Part shown: positions 20,270-27,243 of the stretch, piece after piece | How positions within the stretch are numbered: position 1 is the first letter of the stretch | Layout of the letters: each line of letters starts with the position of its first letter | Assembly (NCBI GenBank): GCA_029567375.1 | Contig: JAKQLB010000172.1 | Location: 1 to 35,762 of the forward strand | DNA length: 35,762 bases | From: Bacteroidota bacterium | GTDB taxonomy: Bacteria; Bacteroidota; Bacteroidia; Bacteroidales; UBA932 | Direction: 5' to 3' | Translations under genes and position numbers: made by a program | Notes under the pieces: model-generated | The model's database searches: none | Told to the model about the DNA's origin: nothing | What the model saw: the letters and a program-made list of their open reading frames with translations, nothing else

Positions 20270-22007
20270 GCGGTTTCTTGGCAACCAGAAACGACTGCTG
20301 AATCAATACCTCAAGGCGTTCAGGGATATGGCCGATAAGGTGGCCAAGCTATCCAAAAACCCAGAGGCACGGTTTCTTAAGGCTTTCACATACACTCAGG
20401 CTCCCGCTTTATCGGCGGAGCTTGGCCGTTTAATGAATGACTTTGGTGGCAAGTTGATTGACCTGACAGAGATTGGCATAGGGCAGAGCTGGCGGTTATC
20501 CGAGCAAAAAAACAATGCGATATTTTCTGAATATCTCGAGGGATACCGGGGCAAAAAGATAGCAGAACTCAAGGCGCTCCCGGATATTATGAAGCTGGAA
20601 ATGTATCTGTCCACAACAAAAGGGCGTTTTTCAGATGCAATCTGGCGGACGGTTGACCAGACCCGGAAGGAAATGGAGGTGCAACTCGCCTTCGGAGTTA
20701 TGCGGGGAGATAGTGCGCAAGTGATAAGCCAAAGGATACGCCAATACCTTAAAAATCCAGATGCTCTATTCCGCCGGGTACGGGATGCAAATGGCAATCT
20801 GGTTGCCAGTAAGGCAATGGCTGCATACCATCCCGGCAGAGGAGTTTACCGCTCGGCATACAAAAACGCTATGAGGGTTGCCCGAACGGAAACTAATATG
20901 TCTTACCAACGAGCCGACTCCGAGCGTTGGCGGAATAATCCGGTAGTAATTGGGATAAAAGTTTCGCTTTCTGGTGCGCATCCCGACTATAATTTCGAGG
21001 AAATATGTGAGGTACTCGAGGGTGACTATCCAAAGGAGTTCATCTTCGAGGGATGGCATCCACAATGCCTGTGTAATGCGACCCCAATTCTTATGGATAA
21101 AGCCATGCTTAGGCGTTATCTCCGGGGAGAAACAGACTTTCTGGGCGAGGTTCAAATCACAAAGTACCCGGATAGGTTCAACCAGTACGTTAAGGATAAT
21201 TACGGCAAGCTTCAAAAATCGAGCCCTTACTGGTTCGAAGACAATAAGGCCATTATAGACAAAATAGTTCCCGAACCTCCCGCAGTACCCGCCGCAACTC
21301 CCGCACCACAGCCGAGAGACTTGCTTCAGGGCGAGTGGTGGAAGAATGAGGACTTAATTAAGTGCTTTACGGACGTTTCTCCGGACTATAAAACGGGATT
21401 TTCAACCGGGAACTCCGGAAATGACGACATCCTCTCGAATATTTACAAGCTTCAGGGTTTTGATAAGCTGCCGACTCTCATTGAGGGCAGTAAGTTTCCG
21501 CCGGGCGAGGGAACGTTCGGGTTTCGAGGCCTGTATGGGGCACAGGCTCAGGAATACATTAACGACTTCAAGTATGGTAAGCTATTTGCCGGGCGTGGGG
21601 TATTTGGGAGTGGAACTTACATTGCAGCGCCGAGGACCGTTAATATATCCCCGGCGTGGGATACGGCACTTAATGGATATGGAGGTGGAGAGACTCGTAA
21701 TGTTATGAGGATTCGAATAACTCCGGCTATGGAAGCAAGGGCTTTTAATGAAATATCCGATGAGGCGTCAAAATTCCTATGGGATTTCAGTGATGAATTC
21801 TTGAAGCTTAAGGATACCGGGATTTATAGCGAGGCGGAATGGAAGCGGTTGTATGACGGCTTCAATAAGATGCTGGGCGACCCCGGAAGGTACGCAGCGC
21901 TCAAGGGGATAGATGCATTGTATGAAAATGTAACCCCGGACGTGACTTATTTCATAGTTCATAACCGGGGCAAATTAGAGGTACTGAAAGAACAAATCGG
22001 AATGTGA
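20241..22007 (+). CDS. Minor head protein (SPP1 gp7 / Mu F-like) fused to a probable ADP-ribosyltransferase domain
   Basis: The protein is 588 aa, about twice the length of a plain gp7-type protein. Residues 1-300 are a head morphogenesis domain: a helical N-terminus, then RVARTETNMSYQRADSERW (about 211-229) and the C-terminal C-x-x-LEGDYP...WHPQCLCNA typical of Phage_Mu_F/gp7. A proline/alanine linker (EPPAVPAATPAPQP) follows at about 345-360. The last 230 residues have GFRGLYGAQAQEYI (about 426), GRGVFGSGTYIAAPR (about 452-466) and AALKGIDALYENV before a final VHNRGKL strand. This matches the Arg...S/T-x-x...pattern of ADP-ribosyltransferases. Virion-borne ADP-ribosyltransferases such as T4 Alt are injected with the DNA; that use here is inferred. 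Confidence 0.78.
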   Translation: MPDYSSIYRKRFLGNQKRLLNQYLKAFRDMADKVAKLSKNPEARFLKAFTYTQAPALSAELGRLMNDFGGKLIDLTEIGIGQSWRLSEQKNNAIFSEYLEGYRGKKIAELKALPDIMKLEMYLSTTKGRFSDAIWRTVDQTRKEMEVQLAFGVMRGDSAQVISQRIRQYLKNPDALFRRVRDANGNLVASKAMAAYHPGRGVYRSAYKNAMRVARTETNMSYQRADSERWRNNPVVIGIKVSLSGAHPDYNFEEICEVLEGDYPKEFIFEGWHPQCLCNATPILMDKAMLRRYLRGETDFLGEVQITKYPDRFNQYVKDNYGKLQKSSPYWFEDNKAIIDKIVPEPPAVPAATPAPQPRDLLQGEWWKNEDLIKCFTDVSPDYKTGFSTGNSGNDDILSNIYKLQGFDKLPTLIEGSKFPPGEGTFGFRGLYGAQAQEYINDFKYGKLFAGRGVFGSGTYIAAPRTVNISPAWDTALNGYGGGETRNVMRIRITPAMEARAFNEISDEASKFLWDFSDEFLKLKDTGIYSEAEWKRLYDGFNKMLGDPGRYAALKGIDALYENVTPDVTYFIVHNRGKLEVLKEQIGM

Positions 22008-22201
22008 TGGAACGGAAAATGGTATCAGCTGAGGATAGCCGGGCAATAGCGGCGGACATGGATAACCCGCCGTTTACTACTCTTACAATATTCGAGCAGA
22101 TGGAGATTCGTAAAATGTACGGATATGAAATACTAACCTATGTTGATTATCTGTTTGTAAGGGAAAGGTATCTCGAGAGACAGAAAGAAAATTTAGGGTA
22201 A
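22007..22201 (+). CDS. Small hypothetical protein, 64 aa
   Basis: The start is ATG 22007 (MERKMVSAEDSRAIAADMDN) at a TGATG junction with the minor head gene; a GTG three bases before is possible. The product is acidic and helical (TTLTIFEQMEIRKMYGYEIL, then YVDYLFVRERYLERQKENLG). It is the last gene before a 45-base gap with a possible promoter. No family is recognised. Confidence 0.68.
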   Translation: MERKMVSAEDSRAIAADMDNPPFTTLTIFEQMEIRKMYGYEILTYVDYLFVRERYLERQKENLG

Positions 22202-22223
22202 TGATTGTATTGAATTAATTTTA

Positions 22224-22231
22224 TACATTTG
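22224..22231 (+). promoter_or_regulatory. Possible -7 element (TACATTTG) before the scaffold and capsid genes
   Basis: TACATTTG fits the Bacteroidetes -7 consensus TAnnTTTG and lies 15 bases before the scaffold ATG in the only real gap of the morphogenesis operon. There is no good -33 element at 20 bases, so this may be a weak or activated promoter for the highly expressed capsid genes. Confidence 0.4.
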
Positions 22232-22246
22232 AAACATTTAAAAGCA

Positions 22247-22951
22247 ATGAAAGAAAAAATCTTAACCCACCTCAAGTCAAAACTGACGGGAGTTCAGGAG
22301 AGCTTCCTCGTCGGGATTGCCGAAAACTTCAGCAAGACCATTACAGACGAGGCCAGTATCGAAACAACCATTACGCAGCCGGTACTTGACGCAATCAAGT
22401 TATCCGCCCAAATGCTTCAAGTTGAAGGTGACCGCCGGGCAACCGAGGCCACTAAGAGTGCCGTTAAAAACTTTATTGACAAGCATGGCCTCGATGAAAA
22501 CGGGAAGCCTAAAGGCAAGCCGGATAAAACTGAACCCGATGGAGGTGGCGGTGGAAATCCGGACGTTCCTGCATGGTTCAAATCATTCGCAGATAAAATT
22601 GACCGTGAACTTCAGGAAAGTAAGCAAAAGTTGACGGCTATTGAGCAGGCGAAAACCCACGAGGTTCTTTCCGGGAAGGTTAAGGCTTCCCTCAAGGAAA
22701 AGGGGATTCCCGAATGGTTCTCAAATCCATTGCTCCGTAATCTGACGGTCGAGTCAGAGGACAAAATTGACCAACTGGTTACTCAGATTGAAGCCGACTT
22801 TGGCGTTGCCAGACAGGCTTCTGCCGAGCAGGGGGTTGTAATTGCAGTTCCGCCAAAGCCTGAAGGGGCAACCGAGGCCGGGGCGGAAATTGGCAAAAAA
22901 CTCGCCGAAAAGCGAAACGCTGAGACGGGCGAGAAGGGTAAACTTAAATAA
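22247..22951 (+). CDS. Probable capsid scaffold protein
   Basis: The start is ATG 22247 (MKEKILTHLKSKLTGVQESF); an in-frame TTG at 22229 falls within the -7 box. The 234-aa protein is highly charged and helical, with a flexible linker (DKTEPDGGGGGNPDVPAWF) near residues 90-110 and a basic Lys/Glu/Ala-rich C-terminus (KKLAEKRNAETGEKGKLK). This is typical of scaffolds that guide capsid assembly and leave. Position just before the decoration-like gene and the major capsid gene supports this. No maturation protease gene is nearby. The assignment rests on composition and place. Confidence 0.7.
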   Translation: MKEKILTHLKSKLTGVQESFLVGIAENFSKTITDEASIETTITQPVLDAIKLSAQMLQVEGDRRATEATKSAVKNFIDKHGLDENGKPKGKPDKTEPDGGGGGNPDVPAWFKSFADKIDRELQESKQKLTAIEQAKTHEVLSGKVKASLKEKGIPEWFSNPLLRNLTVESEDKIDQLVTQIEADFGVARQASAEQGVVIAVPPKPEGATEAGAEIGKKLAEKRNAETGEKGKLK

Positions 22952-22960
22952 AAACGTAAA

Positions 22961-23575
22961 ATGCAAATTACATCCAATACCTTCGGTGGGCGGAAAGTAA
23001 TCTGGGATAACATCCTCGATGAAATCCCCGGCGGAGCCGGTTTGAATGTAAGTCGCTTGGACTACACAAAGGCTAACGCCAATGTTGACAAGCGGTGGAT
23101 TCCCGGCGGAACGCCTGTTTATTTCGACCCCGCCACTCGTATTGCTGAGGTCTGCAAGTCAGCCTTGGCTATCGACGGCGGTGGGTCAACCACACCTCGT
23201 CTTGGGAAGGAGCATCACTTCAAGGTGGGCGACATCCTAAATGACGGAACTACCGGGGCGGTAATAACTGCAATTGACGAAAGCGAAAGCGCTTACGACG
23301 TTGCAACGGTTAATACCGATATCACGGTTACGGCTGGCACAAAGTATTTCGAAGGCGCAGCCTCCGGAACTAATGCTACGCTGAAATACACTCCTAACGG
23401 AGTCATCAAATCTCCGGAATGGATATACGACGGCAACGCTGACGTACCTGTTGTGACAATGGGAACGGCCAGAGAAGACAGCCTGACTTATCCCATGCCG
23501 GATGTGTACAAAATTGCTCTCCGGGGCGGGGCATCACAGACCGCTTCAAGCAAAACCTTGGTTAACGTATTTTAA
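22961..23575 (+). CDS. Possible head decoration or head-fibre base protein
   Basis: The protein is 204 aa, beta-rich and low in charge. It starts MQITSNTFGGRKVIWDNILD and has many Gly/Thr/Asp turns (KVGDILNDGTTGAVITAI, then TGTNAT-type stretches). Between scaffold and major capsid genes the usual occupant is a decoration or head-fibre protein that sits on the outside of the capsid. No specific family is recognised; the function is inferred from position and composition. Confidence 0.6.
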   Translation: MQITSNTFGGRKVIWDNILDEIPGGAGLNVSRLDYTKANANVDKRWIPGGTPVYFDPATRIAEVCKSALAIDGGGSTTPRLGKEHHFKVGDILNDGTTGAVITAIDESESAYDVATVNTDITVTAGTKYFEGAASGTNATLKYTPNGVIKSPEWIYDGNADVPVVTMGTAREDSLTYPMPDVYKIALRGGASQTASSKTLVNVF

Positions 23576-23585
23576 CTAATCTGAC

Positions 23586-24668
23586 ATGAAGACACCGATA
23601 ATTGAAGGGGTAACTGAAGCCGGATTAGTTTCATACCTCAACGCAAGGCAGTACGAGAAGCTCTACTGGCAGGATATGTTTCCAATCAAGCCTGTCAACT
23701 CTCTCGACGGAAAAACTCTCATTGGCGAAGCTGGCTCAAGACTGGCCGCTTATATCATATCATACGATGCGAAAGCTCCTGAAGTGAGCCGGAAATCAAT
23801 GCAGACCAAATACTTCGACATCCCGAAAACGGCAATCGCCCGGAGAAAGACTGAGAAGGAAATCCTCGAACACGCTATCACCAAAGCCCTCCGGGGTCGG
23901 GATGCGGTCATTGAGGATTACTTCAATGACGTTGACTTCGTGTTCGACTCCGTTATGGGTCGTATCGAGTGGATGGTTCTGACCATGCTTTCCCTTACCA
24001 AGCTTCAGCTTTCGGTTACCAACAACCCACAGGGTATTGTCAACGAGTCTGTCATTGACTTCGGAATGCCGACCGCCAACAAAAAGGTGGCAACCGGGGC
24101 AGTCTGGTCGGTAGGCAACAAAGATACAATGACTCCCATTGCCGACATTAAGGCAGTGCTCAAGGCCGCAAGGGCGAAGGGTATCAAGTTCGAAAGAATG
24201 CTGATGCACCCCGACGCACTTGACCTTATCATTGGCAGTACCGAGTTTCAAAACTCGGCCAAGTCGCTTATTGCGGGGCAGAGCTTAGTCCTCGGATACA
24301 CCGGGCTTGAAACCGTGAATATGATATTCAAGGCTCTCGACCTTCCGGTTATTTCCCTTATCGAGACCTCAATCGGTATCGAAGACAAGGGCGGGAACAT
24401 CACGCTTGCCAATCCATGGAGCGACACCCATGTTCTTTTCGTTCCCACAACCAACCTCGGACAGCTTTACAACGGTCCGATTGCTGAGGAAATAGAAAAG
24501 CCCGATGGGGTAATTCAGGCCAAGCGGCAGAACGTAATGGTATCCATGCAGAGGGCATTCAACCCGGTTTCCGTCCTGACGAAAGCCGAGAGCAACTGCT
24601 TCCCTTCATGGCCGACTATTGACAAGTGCTTCAACCTGTACACAGGTAGCACCAGTACATGGGCTTAA
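23586..24668 (+). CDS. Major capsid protein (HK97 fold, gpE-like)
   Basis: The protein is 360 aa. It follows the scaffold and decoration-like genes and is the usual size for a gpE-like capsid protein. Features include IPKTAIARRKTEKEILEHAI near residues 79-98 (spine-helix region), a long middle domain with RAKGIKFERMLMHPDALDLI near 198-217, and the late VLFVPTTNLGQLYNGPIAEE with QRAFNPVSVLTKAESNCFPS near the end, the typical R-x-P and E-x-x-x-P closing motif of many major capsid proteins of this family. It forms the shell. It ends ten bases before the adaptor gene. Confidence 0.85.
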   Translation: MKTPIIEGVTEAGLVSYLNARQYEKLYWQDMFPIKPVNSLDGKTLIGEAGSRLAAYIISYDAKAPEVSRKSMQTKYFDIPKTAIARRKTEKEILEHAITKALRGRDAVIEDYFNDVDFVFDSVMGRIEWMVLTMLSLTKLQLSVTNNPQGIVNESVIDFGMPTANKKVATGAVWSVGNKDTMTPIADIKAVLKAARAKGIKFERMLMHPDALDLIIGSTEFQNSAKSLIAGQSLVLGYTGLETVNMIFKALDLPVISLIETSIGIEDKGGNITLANPWSDTHVLFVPTTNLGQLYNGPIAEEIEKPDGVIQAKRQNVMVSMQRAFNPVSVLTKAESNCFPSWPTIDKCFNLYTGSTSTWA

Positions 24669-24679
24669 AGTAACCCGTG

Positions 24680-24991
24680 ATGACAAACCTTGACGCCTTA
24701 AAGGCTAAAGTTGGATATCCGCTGGCGGACGCTTCTTTTGAGTTAGCTTTAACCAAAAGAGGACTGACGTCAACGGATATCTTCACGGGTGAAGACTCGG
24801 CTTTCGAGTTGGCATACGCCGATTGCATTTTAGTTTTACTGACAAGCCCATCTTCCGTTCAGGAGGGTGGTTATTCAATTCAGCTTGGCGGTAAGGATGC
24901 ATTAGCGGATATTGCCAATAAGATATACGATAAGTATGGCAAAACCATACCGACCCCAAAACCCGTCGCAAAGTTTGTCCAGAGATGGTAG
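24680..24991 (+). CDS. Head-tail connector (adaptor) protein
   Basis: The start is ATG 24680 (MTNLDALKAKVGYPLADASF); a GTG at 24677 is possible. The 103-residue helical protein has the layout of gp15/gp6-like adaptors that sit under the portal: short helices, LTSPSSVQEGGYSIQLGGKD, then a C-terminal helix. Position right after the major capsid gene supports this. It overlaps the next gene by seven bases. Confidence 0.7.
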   Translation: MTNLDALKAKVGYPLADASFELALTKRGLTSTDIFTGEDSAFELAYADCILVLLTSPSSVQEGGYSIQLGGKDALADIANKIYDKYGKTIPTPKPVAKFVQRW

Positions 24992-25302
24992 AGCAGTATC
25001 CAGATACGATTGTTGTCCTCGTTAAGACTGAGCCAGTACAGGACGTAACCACCGGGGAGTTTACCGATGGTACGACCACAACTCATACCCTGCGATGCAG
25101 GGCTGAGAAGAATACTGAGGGGAAGTTGATAACGGGAGCAGACGGCAATCAAATCAGCTACGACTACACGGTTTACTTGCCCAAGATGGATACGGTTATC
25201 CCGATAGACTCGGAATATACATTAACCAAGGGGCTTTTGACTGCAAGGGGCAGAGTGAAGGATGCAATAAACGGCCAGTTAAATTCAAGGTTATGGCTAT
25301 GA
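24985..25302 (+). CDS. Probable head closure (stopper) protein
   Basis: The protein is 105 aa. Beta-rich with TIVVLVKTEPVQDVTTGEFT and CRAEKNTEGKLITGADGNQI, then DYTVYLPKMDTVIPIDSEYT. Small beta-barrel proteins of this type in this slot close the connector to hold DNA in the head (SPP1 gp16-like). No sequence motif proves it; the order adaptor-stopper-completion-terminator is the main evidence. Confidence 0.65.
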   Translation: MVEQYPDTIVVLVKTEPVQDVTTGEFTDGTTTTHTLRCRAEKNTEGKLITGADGNQISYDYTVYLPKMDTVIPIDSEYTLTKGLLTARGRVKDAINGQLNSRLWL

Positions 25303-25739
25303 GCAATAATTTCGGCGGATTCGTCGGAGAAATGAACAGGGCAATCTCGGAAGTTAAGGAGCGCATCAAGCTCGCCTTAGAGTACACCGGGGAAGCTTTT
25401 GTCAGGGATTGTCGGCTACAACCCGGCGACCCTGAGACTGCTCATGGACAGGGCTTTTATGCTGACCGGACGGGCAACCTTCGCAATTCAATCGGGTACT
25501 ATCTGTATGAGGATGGGAATTGTTATGACCAATCGGATACCAATAGTGACGATGAAAACAAGCGCAACCTTGAAGCAGAAATGCCGAAGCAGGGAATTTT
25601 CCTTGGTGGTATTGCCGGGATGAATTACGCCTCTTATGTGGAGGCCAAGGGCTATAATGTAATCTCTATTCAGACCATTGCAGCCCAGAAATCAATCGAG
25701 GAATTTAATGAGGATTTAAAGGTATTTCTAAATGGCTGA
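25293..25739 (+). CDS. HK97 gp10-like neck / tail completion protein
   Basis: The protein is 148 aa. Alternative starts are ATG 25293 and ATG 25299; the second gives a four-base ATGA overlap with the gene before. The content FGGFVGEMNRAISEVKERIK, then YADRTGNLRNSIGYYLYEDG and GMNYASYVEAKGYNVI is the typical pattern of the gp10 family: helix, R-T-G-x-L-x-x-S, then Y-A-x-x-V-E. It helps join head and tail. Confidence 0.75.
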   Translation: MAMSNNFGGFVGEMNRAISEVKERIKLALEYTGEAFVRDCRLQPGDPETAHGQGFYADRTGNLRNSIGYYLYEDGNCYDQSDTNSDDENKRNLEAEMPKQGIFLGGIAGMNYASYVEAKGYNVISIQTIAAQKSIEEFNEDLKVFLNG

Positions 25740-26112
25740 TTTTCACTCCACAGAGCAGATAATCGGAACCGTCAGGATGCTTTTAGGTTCGCTGACCGAG
25801 CCGAAATATTTACTCAGAAAGCCCACAAAGGCTGCTGACCCGGCTTACATAGTCATAAACTCGCTCCCCATAAATGCTGATGTGATGCAAAAGTGCATCG
25901 TGAATGTAAACTATCACGTCAAAGACATGGGGTTGGGAATTCCCGATTTGGCCAAATTAGAGGCCGGAACAACCGCTATCTTGGATATACTGCAAAAGGT
26001 CACAACCTCCGGATTTTTGATGGACTTTGAGAGTCAGGAAATTTTCCCGGAAACGGCCTTGAGCGAACACTTCTCAAACATTCGTTTTAGTGTGAAACAA
26101 ATTAACTACTGA
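25732..26112 (+). CDS. Probable tail terminator protein
   Basis: The protein is 126 aa. Starts MADFHSTEQIIGTVRMLLGS. The alpha/beta layout (PAYIVINSLPINADVMQKCI, then a long helix and two terminal strands) and the slot between the gp10-like protein and the tail tube are typical of gpU/gp17-like terminators that cap the tube. The assignment is by position and fold style. Confidence 0.65.
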   Translation: MADFHSTEQIIGTVRMLLGSLTEPKYLLRKPTKAADPAYIVINSLPINADVMQKCIVNVNYHVKDMGLGIPDLAKLEAGTTAILDILQKVTTSGFLMDFESQEIFPETALSEHFSNIRFSVKQINY

Positions 26113-26117
26113 AGACA

Positions 26118-26615
26118 ATGGCAGAATATATTTATGCAGTCAAGCAGATGTTCTATGGGACTCCTACCGGGTCAAATACACTCCCGGAGAGTCTCTCCCC
26201 ACTTCCCGATACGGTCAAGGGAACTATAACCGTCGAGGAGACCGAGGGAACACTGACAAAATTCTGGGTTGACCAGAAGAAGGAACCCGTGAGGGTTATT
26301 AAATCCGAGGAGGGTGACTTCACCCTTACCGCTCAGTTCTATGATTTCGACTTCGAAAAATACGCAGCCTTCAAGGGTGGCGTGGGAGTCGCCGGAGCAT
26401 CATTCACCCCTTCAACCGATTACACTACCATTGACAAGGCTTTCCGTGTCGTGTTCGATTCGGGTCATGTCATGGACATTTACAACGGTTCATGCGTTGC
26501 CCGTATGACGGGCGGCGGCGGGCGTGACAAGATGTTCGCATGGGAACTGAAGGTGACCCCGATGCTGACTCAGGACCTCGCAGGGAGCTACATGATTGCA
26601 GCTTCCGGAGTATAG
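26118..26615 (+). CDS. Major tail tube protein
   Basis: The protein is 165 aa. It starts MAEYIYAVKQMFYGTPTGSN and is beta-rich with alternating strands (PVRVIKSEEGDFTLTAQFYD, then VMDIYNGSCVARMTGGGGRD). Tail tube proteins of this size stand just before the tail chaperone genes; the order fits exactly. It forms the hexameric rings of the tube. Confidence 0.78.
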   Translation: MAEYIYAVKQMFYGTPTGSNTLPESLSPLPDTVKGTITVEETEGTLTKFWVDQKKEPVRVIKSEEGDFTLTAQFYDFDFEKYAAFKGGVGVAGASFTPSTDYTTIDKAFRVVFDSGHVMDIYNGSCVARMTGGGGRDKMFAWELKVTPMLTQDLAGSYMIAASGV

Positions 26616-26629
26616 TGGCGGATACCTGA

Positions 26630-27049
26630 ATGAAAGAGGTTGATGCTGCAAATATTATCCTTGGCGAGGCAGGAGATGGAGAGCAGTTCAAATTAAGGTG
26701 GGGTTGGTTGCGCTTTAGGCTATCAATCAAGCCGGTTTCGACTAAAACGCTTATTCGCATAAGCAGGGAGGTCGCTGAGATACCGGAGATAGACCCAAGC
26801 GGCGATGCGTTTCAGGAAATGTGCAGGAATGCCGCATACCTGAAGCAAATAAGTCGGGCGATAGCCTTCGCAACCAACACACCTTTCATAAGAATAGTCG
26901 CCGAGGCTATCCGGGGACTTCCGCTTAAGCATCTCAAGACCTTATGGGCGACGGTTATTCAACAGTCCGACCCCTCAAGCTTTTTTTTTATTATGATATC
27001 AGCCCGAGGAGTGAACAAACTGAAGAAGATGGAACCGGACGAACGGTAG
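26630..27049 (+). CDS. Tail assembly chaperone, short form (gpG-like)
   Basis: The protein is 139 aa and starts MKEVDAANIILGEAGDGEQF. It is helical with VSTKTLIRISREVAEIPEID and HLKTLWATVIQQSDPSSFFF. The TTT codons at 26981-26989 are the frameshift site for the long form. The short form ends KKMEPDER. Chaperones in this slot bind the tape measure during tail assembly. Confidence 0.75.
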   Translation: MKEVDAANIILGEAGDGEQFKLRWGWLRFRLSIKPVSTKTLIRISREVAEIPEIDPSGDAFQEMCRNAAYLKQISRAIAFATNTPFIRIVAEAIRGLPLKHLKTLWATVIQQSDPSSFFFIMISARGVNKLKKMEPDER

Positions 27050-27243
27050 GTGGAGATACTATTTTCGGAAGACTCGCATTAATCCGCAGCAAGCTCAACC
27101 TGACGGAAAATGAGTTAATGGAGAAGTCGTGGATAGCGCTTAATCTCGAATTGATTGATTTTCCGTATTATGACATGAAGGCGAAAGACCGTCCCAAGGT
27201 TAATGATATGAGCTTTTTGGACAATAGAATCGGAATGAAATGA
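26630..27243 (+). CDS. Tail assembly chaperone, long form by -1 frameshift (gpGT-like), about 204 aa
   Basis: A second open frame (stop ending at 27243) overlaps the short form in the -1 frame and has no proper start of its own. Slipping back one base on the T9 run joins FFF to YYDISPRSEQTEEDGTGRTV and continues to NDMSFLDNRIGMK. The added part, about 85 residues, is typical of gpT-like C-terminal domains (LTENELMEKSWIALNLELID). The long form would bind the tape measure while the short form coats it. The end overlaps the tape measure start by four bases (ATGA). Confidence 0.8.
26980..26990 (+). other. -1 programmed frameshift site (C TTT TTT TTT A)
   Basis: Nine T residues (26981-26989) lie in the reading frame of the short chaperone, giving TTT TTT TTT followed by ATT. 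Slipping one base back allows tRNA-Phe to pair again on TTT and continues in the gpT-like frame. The homopolymer is long enough to also allow transcriptional slippage. Confidence 0.8.

Noticed and set aside
23796-24251. A 151-codon minus-strand open frame opposite the major capsid gene
   Set aside because: The plus-strand capsid gene explains the region; no recognisable protein features on the other strand.
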